From: Gallionella sp.
GTDB lineage: Bacteria > Pseudomonadota > Gammaproteobacteria > Burkholderiales > Gallionellaceae
DNA: 64,000 nucleotides
Reading direction: 5' to 3'
NCBI GenBank assembly: GCA_028714075.1
Contig: JAQTMZ010000006.1
Coordinates: 154,833-218,832 of the forward strand
The position numbers and the translations under genes are program-made. Position 1 is the stretch's first letter. The number at the start of each line of letters is the position of its first letter. Below, piece after piece: positions 25,964-35,101 of the stretch. Under the pieces are notes generated by a model. That model was not told where the DNA came from, did no database searches, and saw nothing but the letters and a program-made list of their open reading frames with translations.

Positions 25964-27304
25964 ATGAGTAAGAAAAATGGAGTGCCCTTTCCCCTTGTGC
26001 CGGTTGACCCTGCGTCGCCCGAGCAGGTCGCAAGGGATAAACGAGCTACAGAAGCTTTAGAACGTATGGCACGAGATCGCGAAGAAGTAAATGCAAGGGC
26101 AGAACAATATTACAGCATCAATCCACACTCCATTGCTAACAGCCAAGGCTCAGGTTCAGGGAACATGCCGTTCCAAGGTCGCGAATATAATTCTTGTCCT
26201 ATTAGGACTAATGTCATAAGTGGGGCAGATTCAACTCCAATGAAAGCCAAGACGTTTGCAATCCCAGACTGGCTACCAGAACGTAAACTGACGCTGCTGA
26301 TTGGTCCTCCAGGCGCAGGCAAGACAACGCTTGCACTGGCACTTGGGGCTGCGATTTCCCAGGGTCGCACCCTTCAATTGTGGCAAGGTACCACAGCAAA
26401 CGGTTACGGAAACGTGATAATTAGTTCGACGGAAGACGATTACGCAGATACCTTGAAGCCAAGGTTTATCGCGGCTGGTGGAAATATACTTCGATTGAAA
26501 GAATTGAGTGGCATTCCCGCCCCACACCCTTCAATTGCATATTACACGCGTCCCTGCAACTTTTCTGACACAGACAACGCTATTTGGCTTAACGAAGCAA
26601 AAAAGCTTGGCAACGTGGGTTTGATTATTTTCGATCCCGCAACTCAGATAATCAAAGGCGATGCCCGCAACAGCTCAAAAGCGCGCGGAGGTTACGAAAA
26701 TTATGGTCAGTTTGCGGAAGTGCTCGAATGTGCAATTCTCGGTATAGGCCACACGCCCAAAAACACTAAGGGGAAGGGTATCTACGCTCGCATTGATGGA
26801 TCTGGGGAGGCAGCTAAAGTTGCTCGCGCCATAATGATGGTGGCCGAAATCAAGGGGGGGCCTTTAGCTGATGGCGCTAAGTACATTTTGGTGTTGGCTA
26901 AACCGTTCGGTGCACCGGTTAATTACGGAGTTACGTATAGTATTATTGGATGCAAAGTGACCGACGAGGATGGAACGGAGCACGACAGCTCCAAGGTGGT
27001 TTGGCATGACCTGATCCCAGGCACGCCGGAAGAATTACTCTTGCTGGCTGAGAGTGGTGAAATGGCTGGGGCTGGCAAGGTTGATCCGTTGGATTTTGCG
27101 ATTAGTTTTTTGAGTAAATTGGTGCGCAACGGGCCTGTTCTTGTCGGCGAAATTAAACGCTTGGCAAAGGCAGCTGGCATCACGGTTAACGACCTGAAAG
27201 AGGCCAAAAAGGCGTTGGGCGTTGTCCACTTCAAGGGCGAGGATGAAGGCCAAGACAGCCCTTGGTACTGGTGCTACCCATCGGACAAACCCAGCAAAGC
27301 TTGA
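25964..27304 (+). CDS. RepA-type AAA ATPase / helicase
   Basis: 446 residues from ATG 25964, preceded by AAAGGA. The core is an AAA_25 (RepA/RSF1010-like) ATPase: Walker A in LLIGPPGAGKTTLALAL, Walker B-like VGLIIFDPATQI, with GHTPKNTKGKG nearby. The C-terminal 80 residues (FLSKLVRNGPVLVGEIKRLAKAAGITVNDLKEAKKALG) form a winged helix. Such hexameric ATPases unwind the origin during plasmid or integrative element replication. It is probably the replication protein of the element. Confidence 0.85.
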   Translation: MSKKNGVPFPLVPVDPASPEQVARDKRATEALERMARDREEVNARAEQYYSINPHSIANSQGSGSGNMPFQGREYNSCPIRTNVISGADSTPMKAKTFAIPDWLPERKLTLLIGPPGAGKTTLALALGAAISQGRTLQLWQGTTANGYGNVIISSTEDDYADTLKPRFIAAGGNILRLKELSGIPAPHPSIAYYTRPCNFSDTDNAIWLNEAKKLGNVGLIIFDPATQIIKGDARNSSKARGGYENYGQFAEVLECAILGIGHTPKNTKGKGIYARIDGSGEAAKVARAIMMVAEIKGGPLADGAKYILVLAKPFGAPVNYGVTYSIIGCKVTDEDGTEHDSSKVVWHDLIPGTPEELLLLAESGEMAGAGKVDPLDFAISFLSKLVRNGPVLVGEIKRLAKAAGITVNDLKEAKKALGVVHFKGEDEGQDSPWYWCYPSDKPSKA

Positions 27305-27355
27305 TGACCTATAGCCTCGCTCTCTGTTTGTGTCACCGCATTAAATCGCAACCCT

Positions 27356-27388
27356 TCGGCGCCAATCTCACAATTGACGCCGATTTTT
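27356..27388 (+). terminator. Terminator after the RepA gene
   Basis: TCGGCG pairs with CGCCGA, with inner CCAAT/ATTG pairing, followed by TTTTTATTT. It lies about 50 bases after the RepA stop. Confidence 0.7.
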
Positions 27389-27925
27389 ATTTGTGCGCCC
27401 ATCACGACCATCGATCTGCGCCCCCCAGTGGCGTTCACCAAGCCACCTTCCGCGTGCCAACATGGTAGTCATCAGGCTGTCGTTTCATGCGCCTGCGAGC
27501 AGTGACTGAGGCTGAAATGCAGTTCCTGGTGGTTGGCAAACTGGGTGGTCAGTCGTGTTTCCGAGCCAAAACACAGCCTGACAACTGCAACAACATTAAC
27601 GAAGACAACTGAGTTGTCTTAAACATGGTAAACGAGTTGTCTCGGTGACAAAAGTTCTGTTATTACAATAAGTTACAAAGCAATTTACAATCAACTCAAA
27701 CGACATAATTTTCCCATTTTCAGGGTTAAAGCGCCAGAAAATGGGCGATTTACGGAAAAAAATTTGAATGAGTTGCTTGTTGATATCCTCCCACTTGTCC
27801 TTAAATGCCATCATCGCCAAGTGTGAACATCCCCCCCCTCAAAATGCCACGCGTAGCGTTTTAAACCATCCATCCGTTTCAATCAATTTTGCTACATCTG
27901 CGTGGCCGGTGAATTCAATATACGG
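27389..27925. other. Gene-poor stretch with a palindrome and coding remnants
   Basis: No intact gene is convincing. A perfect palindrome at 27602-27620 (AAGACAACT-G-AGTTGTCTT) is followed by a third GAGTTGTCT half-site at 27633-27641 and preceded by GACAACT near 27579. On the minus strand, short coding-like segments (FTGHADVAKLIETDGWFKTL, then KDKWEDINKQLIQIF) continue after the small frame below but are broken by stops and a run of eight G bases, suggesting decay. Confidence 0.4.
27602..27620. repeat. 19-bp perfect inverted repeat
   Basis: AAGACAACT and AGTTGTCTT flank one central G. Related half-sites nearby make it a candidate for an operator, a replication iteron or part of a transfer origin. 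Confidence 0.6.
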
Positions 27926-28078
27926 TCACGCTTTGTGCGGTGCTTGCTCACCTCCAGAATGCCCCTTTAAGCTAATACCTTCAGGCGGCATCCCTAGTAA
28001 CTTCATGATCTTTCTGCATTTATCTAATGTTTCCTGTTCCTGCACAATGGCTAATGCTGTCAAGCTGAAGTTGCTCAC
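27926..28078 (-). CDS. Possible small protein (50 residues), perhaps a truncated gene
   Basis: Starting from GTG at 28078, 50 codons read with coding-like composition (VSNFSLTALAIVQEQETLDK...MKLLGMPPEGISL). The same frame continues after the stop with further coding-like sequence, suggesting a longer gene interrupted by nonsense and frameshift mutations. No ribosome binding site is obvious. Confidence 0.35.
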   Translation of the reverse strand: MSNFSLTALAIVQEQETLDKCRKIMKLLGMPPEGISLKGHSGGEQAPHKA

Positions 28079-28165
28079 GCAGCTGTACAATGGTTTTCAT
28101 GTTATTTTCTTCCTGAGTAGTAGGTTTCGAATGAAGCGCACCGCCGGTGTTATCGATTGTTTGTT

Positions 28166-28951
28166 TTATGTAAATTTGAGTGCCATGAAATCAAGATCCT
28201 CAATCGCGCAGTAAAGTTTGCCATCCAGCGAATCTTTGAGTGTTCCAAACACAAGAATGTATGCACCGGCGAGATCCTCTTCGTCTCTGACACGATACCG
28301 CTTGGTAAACTCAGTTAGAAATTTTGTGTTCAGGCAGAAACTAATTGTATCCAGTCCGCCGCTGTTAAACCAAAGGGTACTTTTGTCTTCTGAAAATCCC
28401 ACACCAGAAAGCAGTCCCCAAAAGCCGCGAAACTGTCCAAGGTGTTGGTCTGTTACTGACAATAGTGGAACGAAAAAATCCTTAACAGGGATTCCACTTT
28501 TTCCATGAACGTCAATTAGCGAATCTGAATTTCTAAACACTGGTGATCCAATCAGCAAACGTAGCAATGTGCTTGGCCGTCGATGTTCCTGAAAATCGTG
28601 TCGGTACCCATCATCAGAAAATCGGCTGGCACGCCCTGCGCCGTCAACAAATTCTGGTCTGGCTGGCGATCCATAACCGAAGTCCACAATAATCATGCTG
28701 CTAGGAATGCGTAGTTCGTCCTGATCTTCACCGGCACAGTCCAAAGCTGCCAGCTGGCAGCCCTGAGCATGCGGTCGTGCGCCGAAACATGCAGCACGGC
28801 CAATGGGTGAAGCGTGTCTAAAAAAGGCTGGCCCGCCACACTCGGGGCATTGAAGTAACCGACGCTTCTGTTCCAAATCGCTAGAAAGTAAACGAGAAAA
28901 ATCGACAGCGGTATAAATCAAACCGTCGTCAGTACACCTTGCATTGTTCAT
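28166..28951 (-). CDS. Hypothetical zinc-finger-like protein of the mobilizable element
   Basis: A 261-residue protein with AAGGATAA ahead of its ATG. Residues 33-66 contain CPECGGPAFFRHAS...ACFGARPHAQGC, a possible zinc site with four cysteines and histidines. The rest (DFGYGSPARPEF; HDFQEHRRPSTLLRLLI) is unassigned, although the HDFQEHRR segment with later charged residues could suit a nuclease. It lies 51 bases downstream of the relaxase on the same strand and is probably co-transcribed with it. Confidence 0.6.
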   Translation of the reverse strand: MNNARCTDDGLIYTAVDFSRLLSSDLEQKRRLLQCPECGGPAFFRHASPIGRAACFGARPHAQGCQLAALDCAGEDQDELRIPSSMIIVDFGYGSPARPEFVDGAGRASRFSDDGYRHDFQEHRRPSTLLRLLIGSPVFRNSDSLIDVHGKSGIPVKDFFVPLLSVTDQHLGQFRGFWGLLSGVGFSEDKSTLWFNSGGLDTISFCLNTKFLTEFTKRYRVRDEEDLAGAYILVFGTLKDSLDGKLYCAIEDLDFMALKFT

Positions 28952-29002
28952 GATAATTTTTATCCTTGTATGAATTGATGGAGCAGCAGTTGCCTTATTC
29001 GT

Positions 29003-29734
29003 TTAGGCGCTCTGCGGCTGCGCCTTCTGCCGCCTGTCTTTGATTTGTGCCTTTTCCTCTTCATTCAATTTCTTGATGGCGGCGGCACCGAGATGTTTCT
29101 CTACATCCTTCACGATGCCTCTGTCGCGGTAGCTGCGGTGATCCACCCTTGCCTGATGACCGTATTGCTCGAGGGTTTTATTTTGAAGATCAGCACAGTT
29201 TGCTCGACGAGTTTTAATGTCTTCCTTCATTAAGGCTGGAGCCTTGCCTCCGCTATCTTTCTTGCACCCGCCCAATTCAGGCTTCCCAGAGTTATAACGA
29301 TTGAAGAATTGCTCAGGAGGACGTTCTATTCCATCGTTCATGCGATCCGACCACATCGCGTGCATGTGGACTTGCGGGACATCTCCCAATGCGGCCATCG
29401 GGCAATGAATTGCAAAGAAATATGGCTTCTCACCGATCTGTTGTTTGACAAGTTCGCATGCCAATTCATACTGCTGTTCTTCTGTTAACTCGTACGGCAA
29501 TGCAATTTCTAGTTCACGGTATGCCGCGCCATTGGCACGCTCTCCTGCATCAGACATTTTAAAAAAATATAATGGATCACCATTTGCCCATGCGGGTAGA
29601 TTTCCATGCGCAAATGCGATCAAGTCTGGCGGATCCTCATGCTTGCTCAATATTTCTTGACGAGCAATGTATGCAGCATGTTTTGCAGCTGTCCCTTTTT
29701 TTCCGTTCTTAATGGTGAGGTGGTATGAGGCCAT
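29003..29734 (-). CDS. MobA/MobL-family relaxase (short)
   Basis: 243 residues from ATG 29734, chosen because AAGGAT precedes it and relaxases of this family begin M-A-x-YH. It carries motif III (GDVPQVHMHAMWSDR) with metal-binding histidines, the conserved AKHAAYIARQ near the N-terminus and ELEIALPYELTEEQ. MobA/MobL relaxases nick the transfer origin for mobilization. The protein lacks the long C-terminal primase or helicase region of many relatives, so it is a minimal or truncated relaxase. Confidence 0.85.
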   Translation of the reverse strand: MASYHLTIKNGKKGTAAKHAAYIARQEILSKHEDPPDLIAFAHGNLPAWANGDPLYFFKMSDAGERANGAAYRELEIALPYELTEEQQYELACELVKQQIGEKPYFFAIHCPMAALGDVPQVHMHAMWSDRMNDGIERPPEQFFNRYNSGKPELGGCKKDSGGKAPALMKEDIKTRRANCADLQNKTLEQYGHQARVDHRSYRDRGIVKDVEKHLGAAAIKKLNEEEKAQIKDRRQKAQPQSA

Positions 29735-30011
29735 GATGTTTATCCTTGTCAGAATATTTGAGATTCCTGCGTTGGTAGGCAGGTATGATTGGTAAAGCAT
29801 GGAGAAGAGACAGCTTTGAGAGTGTCTATCAATGTGAAACTAATGAGTAAAAGTGAGATAGGTAAAGTGCGCGTACCTTTATATCTACTATGGATAGATC
29901 ACTGGATGATGATGACTAACCTGCTACTCATACAATGTGTAAATGAGTAAGAAAATACTTTAGTGATTATTTGCTGACAGGTAATCATTGCTAACCAATT
30001 GCTAGTAATGT
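29735..30011. other. AT-rich region upstream of the relaxase, possible oriT region
   Basis: No gene is seen. Transfer origins usually lie just upstream of MobA/MobL genes, but no clear inverted-repeat nic region could be picked out by eye. Confidence 0.3.
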
Positions 30012-30149
30012 AACTACCAATTCACCACCATTACTCAACAGGAGATTGATAAGGCGATGAACAGATTGAACAACCGACCCAGAAAAAGGCTTGAATACAA
30101 AACACCCAGTCAGGTATTCTTCAAGTCAGGCGTTGCACTTCAAACTTGA
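30012..30149 (+). pseudogene. C-terminal remnant of an IS30-family transposase
   Basis: The frame encodes FTTITQQEIDKAMNRLNNRP followed by RKRLEYKTPSQVFF and ends GVALQT-stop. RLNNRPRKxLxYKTPxxVFF and the VALxT end are diagnostic of IS30 transposases. Upstream in-frame stops at 30006 show that the rest is gone. No terminal inverted repeats were identified. Confidence 0.85.
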
Positions 30150-30707
30150 ACTCGCGTTATCTGAATGATCACTGGATTGTTATTTATGTATTGGAGATTG
30201 GAATATGCATAGTTTGAAATCATCATTAGCAATGCCATGTACTTAAGAAGGCAAGAGATACATAAAGAAAATTCCTATTGCTCTAAACTTGTTGAACAGG
30301 AAATTATTGGAGATTTTTATTAGCACATAACAGCGTGTGAATTGGCTGTGATGATGGCATTGCAGATATGGTGAATGATGCGCTGCATCGTTACTAAAAT
30401 AGGTGTATTAACTGAAGCAGTTATTCAAGACGATGTGGAATGGAGATTGCATGGTGAAGAGTAGTCATCGTCATGCCATCAGGCAGATGTTTGGCAGGAT
30501 GATAAACATACCAGAGCAAGCTGTTATGAAGCTCCGTATTGAGTTTTAAGAGCGAGTAGAGGGGGCTCATCATGTTCACCTGTATATGGAGTTTGCTGTA
30601 TGACAAAAACAAAAGACCAAAAAGCACTTTACTGGTGCGGCTTTAACAGGGCTGCATAGCATTTGCCATTACTGCGTTCCTCGCGTTGGCTTCCCGATTA
30701 AGTGATA
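30150..30707. other. Gene-poor AT-rich tract at the right side of the element
   Basis: About 550 bases with no convincing gene on either strand. Composition shifts back to the flanking style near 30.65 kb, which I take as the approximate right limit of the mobile element. Confidence 0.4.
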
Positions 30708-31439
30708 ATGTCAAACATGGATTCCATCAAAATCAAGTATATTTTCCGGTGGCCGGATGCGGGAGAAGATTCCTATGAACTGGTGCTGGATGGCGCTACC
30801 CTGGATATCATCAGTCCCCGTCCCGGTGAAATTCCGCAATGGGCCATGCTTGATTTCAACAAGTGTCCCAGTTGTCCGCTGGATGCCAGAAGTTCCCCGT
30901 ATTGCCCTCTCGCGCTCGCTCTAGTTAGCTTGAATTCCAGTTTTGCCCATTTGAACTCTTACGAAAAAGTGCATGTTGCCGTGGTAACGGTCGAACGCAC
31001 CACCACGAAGGATACGACAGCTCAGCAGGCAGTCAGCTCTTTAATGGGGCTGATTAGCACATGCAGCGGATGTCCGCATACGCGTTTCTTTAAGCCGATG
31101 GCGCGTTTCCATCAGCCCTTTGCCACCGGACAGGAAACCATTTACCGCGCAGCGAGCATGTATATGCTCGCGCAATATTTTCTAAAAACTGAAGGCAAGG
31201 AAGCAGATTACGGGCTCGCTGGGCTGAACGACATTTATCGGAGTCTGCACGAAGTCAATACCCATTGTGCGATGCGGCTCAGGCATGGCGCTTCGAACGA
31301 TTCGACGGTCAATGCGGTGGTGCTGCTCGATATGTTTGCCAAATCCATGCCGTATGCCATTGAAGAATCTCTGGAGGAGTTGGGGCATTTATTCCACCCG
31401 TTTTTGCACGAACCAAACCGTTCAGCCGGGGATTTATAA
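30708..31439 (+). CDS. Conserved-looking hypothetical protein with paired cysteines
   Basis: 243 residues from ATG 30708; ATG 30717 is also possible. It has CPSCPLDARSSPYCPLA near residue 50 and CSGCPHTRF near residue 120, which together could bind a metal or an iron-sulfur cluster, followed by a helical C-terminal half (ETIYRAASMYMLAQYFLK; NAVVLLDMFAKSMPYAIEESLEEL). No transmembrane segment. It ends 170 bases before a large sensor kinase, with palindromic repeats between, and may share its regulation. Family not recognised with certainty. Confidence 0.6.
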   Translation: MSNMDSIKIKYIFRWPDAGEDSYELVLDGATLDIISPRPGEIPQWAMLDFNKCPSCPLDARSSPYCPLALALVSLNSSFAHLNSYEKVHVAVVTVERTTTKDTTAQQAVSSLMGLISTCSGCPHTRFFKPMARFHQPFATGQETIYRAASMYMLAQYFLKTEGKEADYGLAGLNDIYRSLHEVNTHCAMRLRHGASNDSTVNAVVLLDMFAKSMPYAIEESLEELGHLFHPFLHEPNRSAGDL

Positions 31440-31465
31440 TGATACGCCTGACGCTGTTTTTGCAT

Positions 31466-31490
31466 CGTTCCCACGGTCTCCGTGGGAACG
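31466..31490. repeat. REP-like palindrome (copy 1)
   Basis: CGTTCCCACGG-TCT-CCGTGGGAACG forms a near-perfect hairpin. Related copies occur at 31537 and 56561, with a shorter one at 47647. Confidence 0.75.
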
Positions 31491-31536
31491 TATCTGTGGA
31501 CGCTCTGAGTCCCGTGCCGCAGGAGCGGCACAACTG

Positions 31537-31562
31537 CATTCCCACGCCGGAGCGTGGGAACG
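31537..31562. repeat. REP-like palindrome (copy 2)
   Basis: CATTCCCACGC and GCGTGGGAACG form the arms. A further small palindrome (GTGCCGC-AGGA-GCGGCAC, near 31514-31531) lies between copies 1 and 2, so the spacer before the kinase is a cluster of hairpins. Confidence 0.75.
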
Positions 31563-31609
31563 ATAGCCCATAATAGCCACCGTCACGCCCTTTTCTATTT
31601 CGAACGCAA

Positions 31610-34600
31610 ATGAACAATAGCCAGACACTGCATACATTGAAATTTCGATGGATCGGCATTTTTTTGCTATGCATGTTTTTTGTCGCATCGGTCGGATATG
31701 CTTTTTTTGAATATATCGAAACCAGCGAAAAAATCAATACCAACAAGACACTGGCCAGTGTCGGCCAGCTCAAATCTGGTCAGATACAGGCGTATCTCGC
31801 GGAACGCAAAGGCGATGCGGCTGTCGTTTCAAGTTTTTTGAATGCTCCATTGGCACAACATTGGCTGACGCGGCAATACGTCAACGCACCGGATACACTG
31901 AACCAATTGGCTGAGTCTGTCATAACTGCGTTCCAATATAGAGAATTGTTGTTGCTTGATGCCAGCGCAAATACCCGCTTGGGTGTCGGCCACGGCGGAA
32001 TGTTGTCCCAAGCCGGGAAAGCCATCGCATTGCGCGCGATGCGCGAGCGTACCCCGGTTTCTTTTCAAATATATTTCGGCGATCCATCCGCACCGGATGT
32101 GCCGGTACTTGATACTTTTGTGCCCGTCATGAATGCGGACGGGTCGAGAGCCGTGGGCATGGTTGTGCTGCGCAACGAACTGAATATCCTGTTTTCATTG
32201 CTCCAGACCTGGCCGGTAGAAAGCGCGACAGCCGAATCGCTGCTGGTCACAAAAGATGGCAGCGATGTGCTGTTTCTCAATGAACTTCGCCACAAGAAAG
32301 GCACTGCACTCAAACTTCGCGTACCGCTGAGTTCTGATACCAACTCGCCTGCATGGCCGGCCATATCAGCCGTAACCGGGCGCTTCGGTTTGTTTGAGGC
32401 CAATGACTACCGTGGCATGCACATTCTCGCCTATACCCTTGCCGTGCCGGATACACCGTGGGGCATGGTGGTCAAGATGGATGTGGCAGAGGCCACAGAA
32501 CGCAGCCGCACCCTGCAAAAAATTACCGCAATGGTCATCATGGCCATTGTCGCCCTGGTTGGGATCATCTCCTGGATAGGGTGGCGCAAGGTCAAGGCGG
32601 AGCAGTTGGCGAAGAAGTCATTGGTGGAATCGCAGCATCGGCTTGTGCAATCGGAGAGAATGCTCAATGAGGCTCAGCAGTTGGCGCATCTGGGCAGTTG
32701 GGAGCGGGATTTGGCGACGGGTTCCCTTACCTGCTCGGAGGAGATTTTCAGCATATTTGAAATCGATCCCGCGCACACGGATATTTCTTATGAGGAATTC
32801 ATGTTGGCCGTGCATCCAGAGGACCGGGAAATGGTCGATCAGGCATACCTGACATGTATCTGGACACGGGAACCATTCGACATTGTGCATCGCTTGCTGT
32901 TTGCCGATGGGCGGGTGAAATGGGTAAATGAACACGGCACTTTCTTTTACAATGCCAATGGCGTGCCGCTGCGTTCGATAGGCGCTATTCAGGACATCAC
33001 CGAGCGCAAACGTGCAGACGATATGTTGCGGGTTGCCGCCACCACTTTCGAAACGCATGAAGGCATTGTGATTACCGATGCCCATGCCAATATTATCCGC
33101 ATCAACCAGGCATTCCAGGATATCACCGGCTATAGCCAGGAAGAGGTGTTGGGTAAAAGCACACGCATTCTCCATTCAGGCCGTCAGGATAAAGCCTTCT
33201 ACGCTGCGATGTGGCAGCAGTTGCTGAATAACGGTTCGTGGACTGGCGAGTTATGGAACAAGCGCAAGGACGGGCTGATTTATCCGGAGTGGTTGACCAT
33301 CAGCTCCGTAAAAAACAAACAAGGTGAAACGACTGAATATGTCGGCATTTTCACCGACATCACCGAGCGCAAGCTGATGGAAGAAAATATGCAAAGGTCA
33401 GAAAAAAAATTCCGCACCTTATATGAGGCGTCAGGCGATGCAATTATGTTGCTAGACAAAGAAAAAGGTTTCTTTGACTGCAACGAGGCCACTCTGCGGG
33501 TATTCGGTTGCACCACGCGTGACGATTTTATCAACAAACATCCCTCCCGATTTTCCCCGCCAACACAGCCTTCTGGCCAAGATTCGATGAGCTTGGCCAA
33601 TGAGCATATTGCCACAGCTTTCAAGAACGGCAGCAACCGGTTCGAATGGATGCACCGTCGGCTCGATGGCACCGAATTTCCTGCTGAGGTATGGCTGATG
33701 AGCATGGAGCTGGATGGCAGGCAGATACTGCATGCCACCGTGCGCGACATCACCGAGCGCAAGCAGCTAGAGGGTACGCGGGCACGTTTTGTCGCGATTA
33801 TGGAGGAGACCTCCGACATCGTGGCAATGGCTGACCTTACGGGGCATCTTATTTATATGAACAGGGCCGGGCGAAAGTTGCTAGAGCTTGATGAAGCGGC
33901 AGATATCAGCAAAACTGAAATTGCCGATTACCACCCGAAATGGGCCGCTGAAATCGTGCTTCGCGAAGGTTTGCAGACGGCAGCCGCGTGCGGAACATGG
34001 TCGGGTGAAACGGCGTTGCTATCCAGGTCAGGCAGGGAGTTTGCGGTATTGCAGGTGATTATGGCGCACAGGAGGCAAGGCGATGGAGTTGAGTATTACT
34101 CAACCGTGATACACGATATTTCCAATCGCAAAGAAGTGGAAAATGAACTGTGTGCGTATGTCGAGGAGCTGAGGACGATTAACCAACAATTGCATGACAC
34201 GCAAAACCTGTTGCTGCAATCCGACAAGATGGCTTCCGTCGGCCAGCTTGCCGCCGGAGTGGCGCATGAGATCAACAACCCCATCGGCTATGTCGCCAGC
34301 AACCTAGGCACATTGGATGGATATCTCAAAGAATTATTCGGGTTGGTCGCCACCTATGAAGAGATGGAAAGCGCCGTTGCGGTTGCGGACAATGCCGCGC
34401 TGGCGCGGATAAAGGCGGTGAAAAACAAGGTTGATCTGGACTTTTTGAAGGAAGACGTGTTGTCGCTGATGCGCGAATCGCAGGAAGGCATTATCCGGGT
34501 CAAGAAAATCGTGCAAGACTTGAAGGACTTCTCGCGGGTGGACTCGGGCGACGAATGGCATCGTGCGGATCTGCACAAAGGGCTGGATTCCACACTCAAT

Positions 34601-35041
34601 GTCGCCAGCAATGAAATCAAATACAAGGCCAATGTCAAAAAGGAATATGGCGACATAGCGGAGGTGGAATGCGTGATCTCGCAACTGAACCAGGTATTCA
34701 TGAACCTGCTGGTGAATGCGGCGCACGCGATAGAAGAGCGCGGCACCATCACGTTGCGCACCGGGCAACAAGGCGATGAAGTATGGGTGGAAGTGGCGGA
34801 CACCGGCAAGGGCATCGCGCCGGAGCACATCAACAAGATATTCGACCCGTTCTTTACCACCAAGCCAGTGGGTAAGGGAACCGGGCTGGGGCTGTCGTTA
34901 TCCTACGGCATCATCCAGAAGCACCACGGGCGCATTGAAGTAAACAGTGAAGAGGGCAAGGGTACATCGTTCAAGGTGTGGTTGCCGGTGAACCAGCCGC
35001 AGGATGGCGACACAGCCGTAGGTCAAGTTAGCGCAGCGTAA
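31610..35041 (+). CDS. Membrane sensor histidine kinase with four PAS domains
   Basis: A 1143-residue kinase. Two membrane segments (about 14-34 and 305-325) bound a periplasmic sensor region of about 270 residues. Four PAS/PAC units follow (about 350-490, 485-610, 610-735, 735-860), each ending in a DI(T/S)xRK-type motif. The dimerization domain has H886 in GVAHEINNPIGY; the ATPase domain has NLLVNAAHAI, DTGKGIAPEHI and GKGTGLGLSLSYGI. There is no receiver domain. The FixJ-like regulator starts 60 bases downstream and is the likely partner. The catalytic part closely resembles the kinase at 41421-42827. Confidence 0.93.
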   Translation: MNNSQTLHTLKFRWIGIFLLCMFFVASVGYAFFEYIETSEKINTNKTLASVGQLKSGQIQAYLAERKGDAAVVSSFLNAPLAQHWLTRQYVNAPDTLNQLAESVITAFQYRELLLLDASANTRLGVGHGGMLSQAGKAIALRAMRERTPVSFQIYFGDPSAPDVPVLDTFVPVMNADGSRAVGMVVLRNELNILFSLLQTWPVESATAESLLVTKDGSDVLFLNELRHKKGTALKLRVPLSSDTNSPAWPAISAVTGRFGLFEANDYRGMHILAYTLAVPDTPWGMVVKMDVAEATERSRTLQKITAMVIMAIVALVGIISWIGWRKVKAEQLAKKSLVESQHRLVQSERMLNEAQQLAHLGSWERDLATGSLTCSEEIFSIFEIDPAHTDISYEEFMLAVHPEDREMVDQAYLTCIWTREPFDIVHRLLFADGRVKWVNEHGTFFYNANGVPLRSIGAIQDITERKRADDMLRVAATTFETHEGIVITDAHANIIRINQAFQDITGYSQEEVLGKSTRILHSGRQDKAFYAAMWQQLLNNGSWTGELWNKRKDGLIYPEWLTISSVKNKQGETTEYVGIFTDITERKLMEENMQRSEKKFRTLYEASGDAIMLLDKEKGFFDCNEATLRVFGCTTRDDFINKHPSRFSPPTQPSGQDSMSLANEHIATAFKNGSNRFEWMHRRLDGTEFPAEVWLMSMELDGRQILHATVRDITERKQLEGTRARFVAIMEETSDIVAMADLTGHLIYMNRAGRKLLELDEAADISKTEIADYHPKWAAEIVLREGLQTAAACGTWSGETALLSRSGREFAVLQVIMAHRRQGDGVEYYSTVIHDISNRKEVENELCAYVEELRTINQQLHDTQNLLLQSDKMASVGQLAAGVAHEINNPIGYVASNLGTLDGYLKELFGLVATYEEMESAVAVADNAALARIKAVKNKVDLDFLKEDVLSLMRESQEGIIRVKKIVQDLKDFSRVDSGDEWHRADLHKGLDSTLNVASNEIKYKANVKKEYGDIAEVECVISQLNQVFMNLLVNAAHAIEERGTITLRTGQQGDEVWVEVADTGKGIAPEHINKIFDPFFTTKPVGKGTGLGLSLSYGIIQKHHGRIEVNSEEGKGTSFKVWLPVNQPQDGDTAVGQVSAA

Positions 35042-35101
35042 CTCGACCTACGGTGAATTTACACCTGGCTCCGGCTCAGGTTTTTACAAGGGTTTATTAT
35101 A

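Larger units (their letters stand above)
23148..30660. mobile_element. Probable integrative mobilizable element beside tRNA-Ala
   Basis: A P4-type integrase, AlpA-like regulator, RepA-type ATPase and MobA/MobL relaxase lie together in sequence that is more AT-rich than the flanks. No type IV secretion genes are present, so it would depend on a helper for transfer. The left end abuts tRNA-Ala. The right end is set roughly where ordinary coding resumes at about 30.7 kb; I could not find a second copy of the tRNA-Ala end, so the boundary is uncertain and the element may be decayed. Confidence 0.65.

Noticed and set aside
29735..30700. Right attachment site of the tRNA-Ala element
   Set aside because: No stretch resembling the tRNA-Ala 3' end (TTCGATCCCGCTTACC) was found there by eye.
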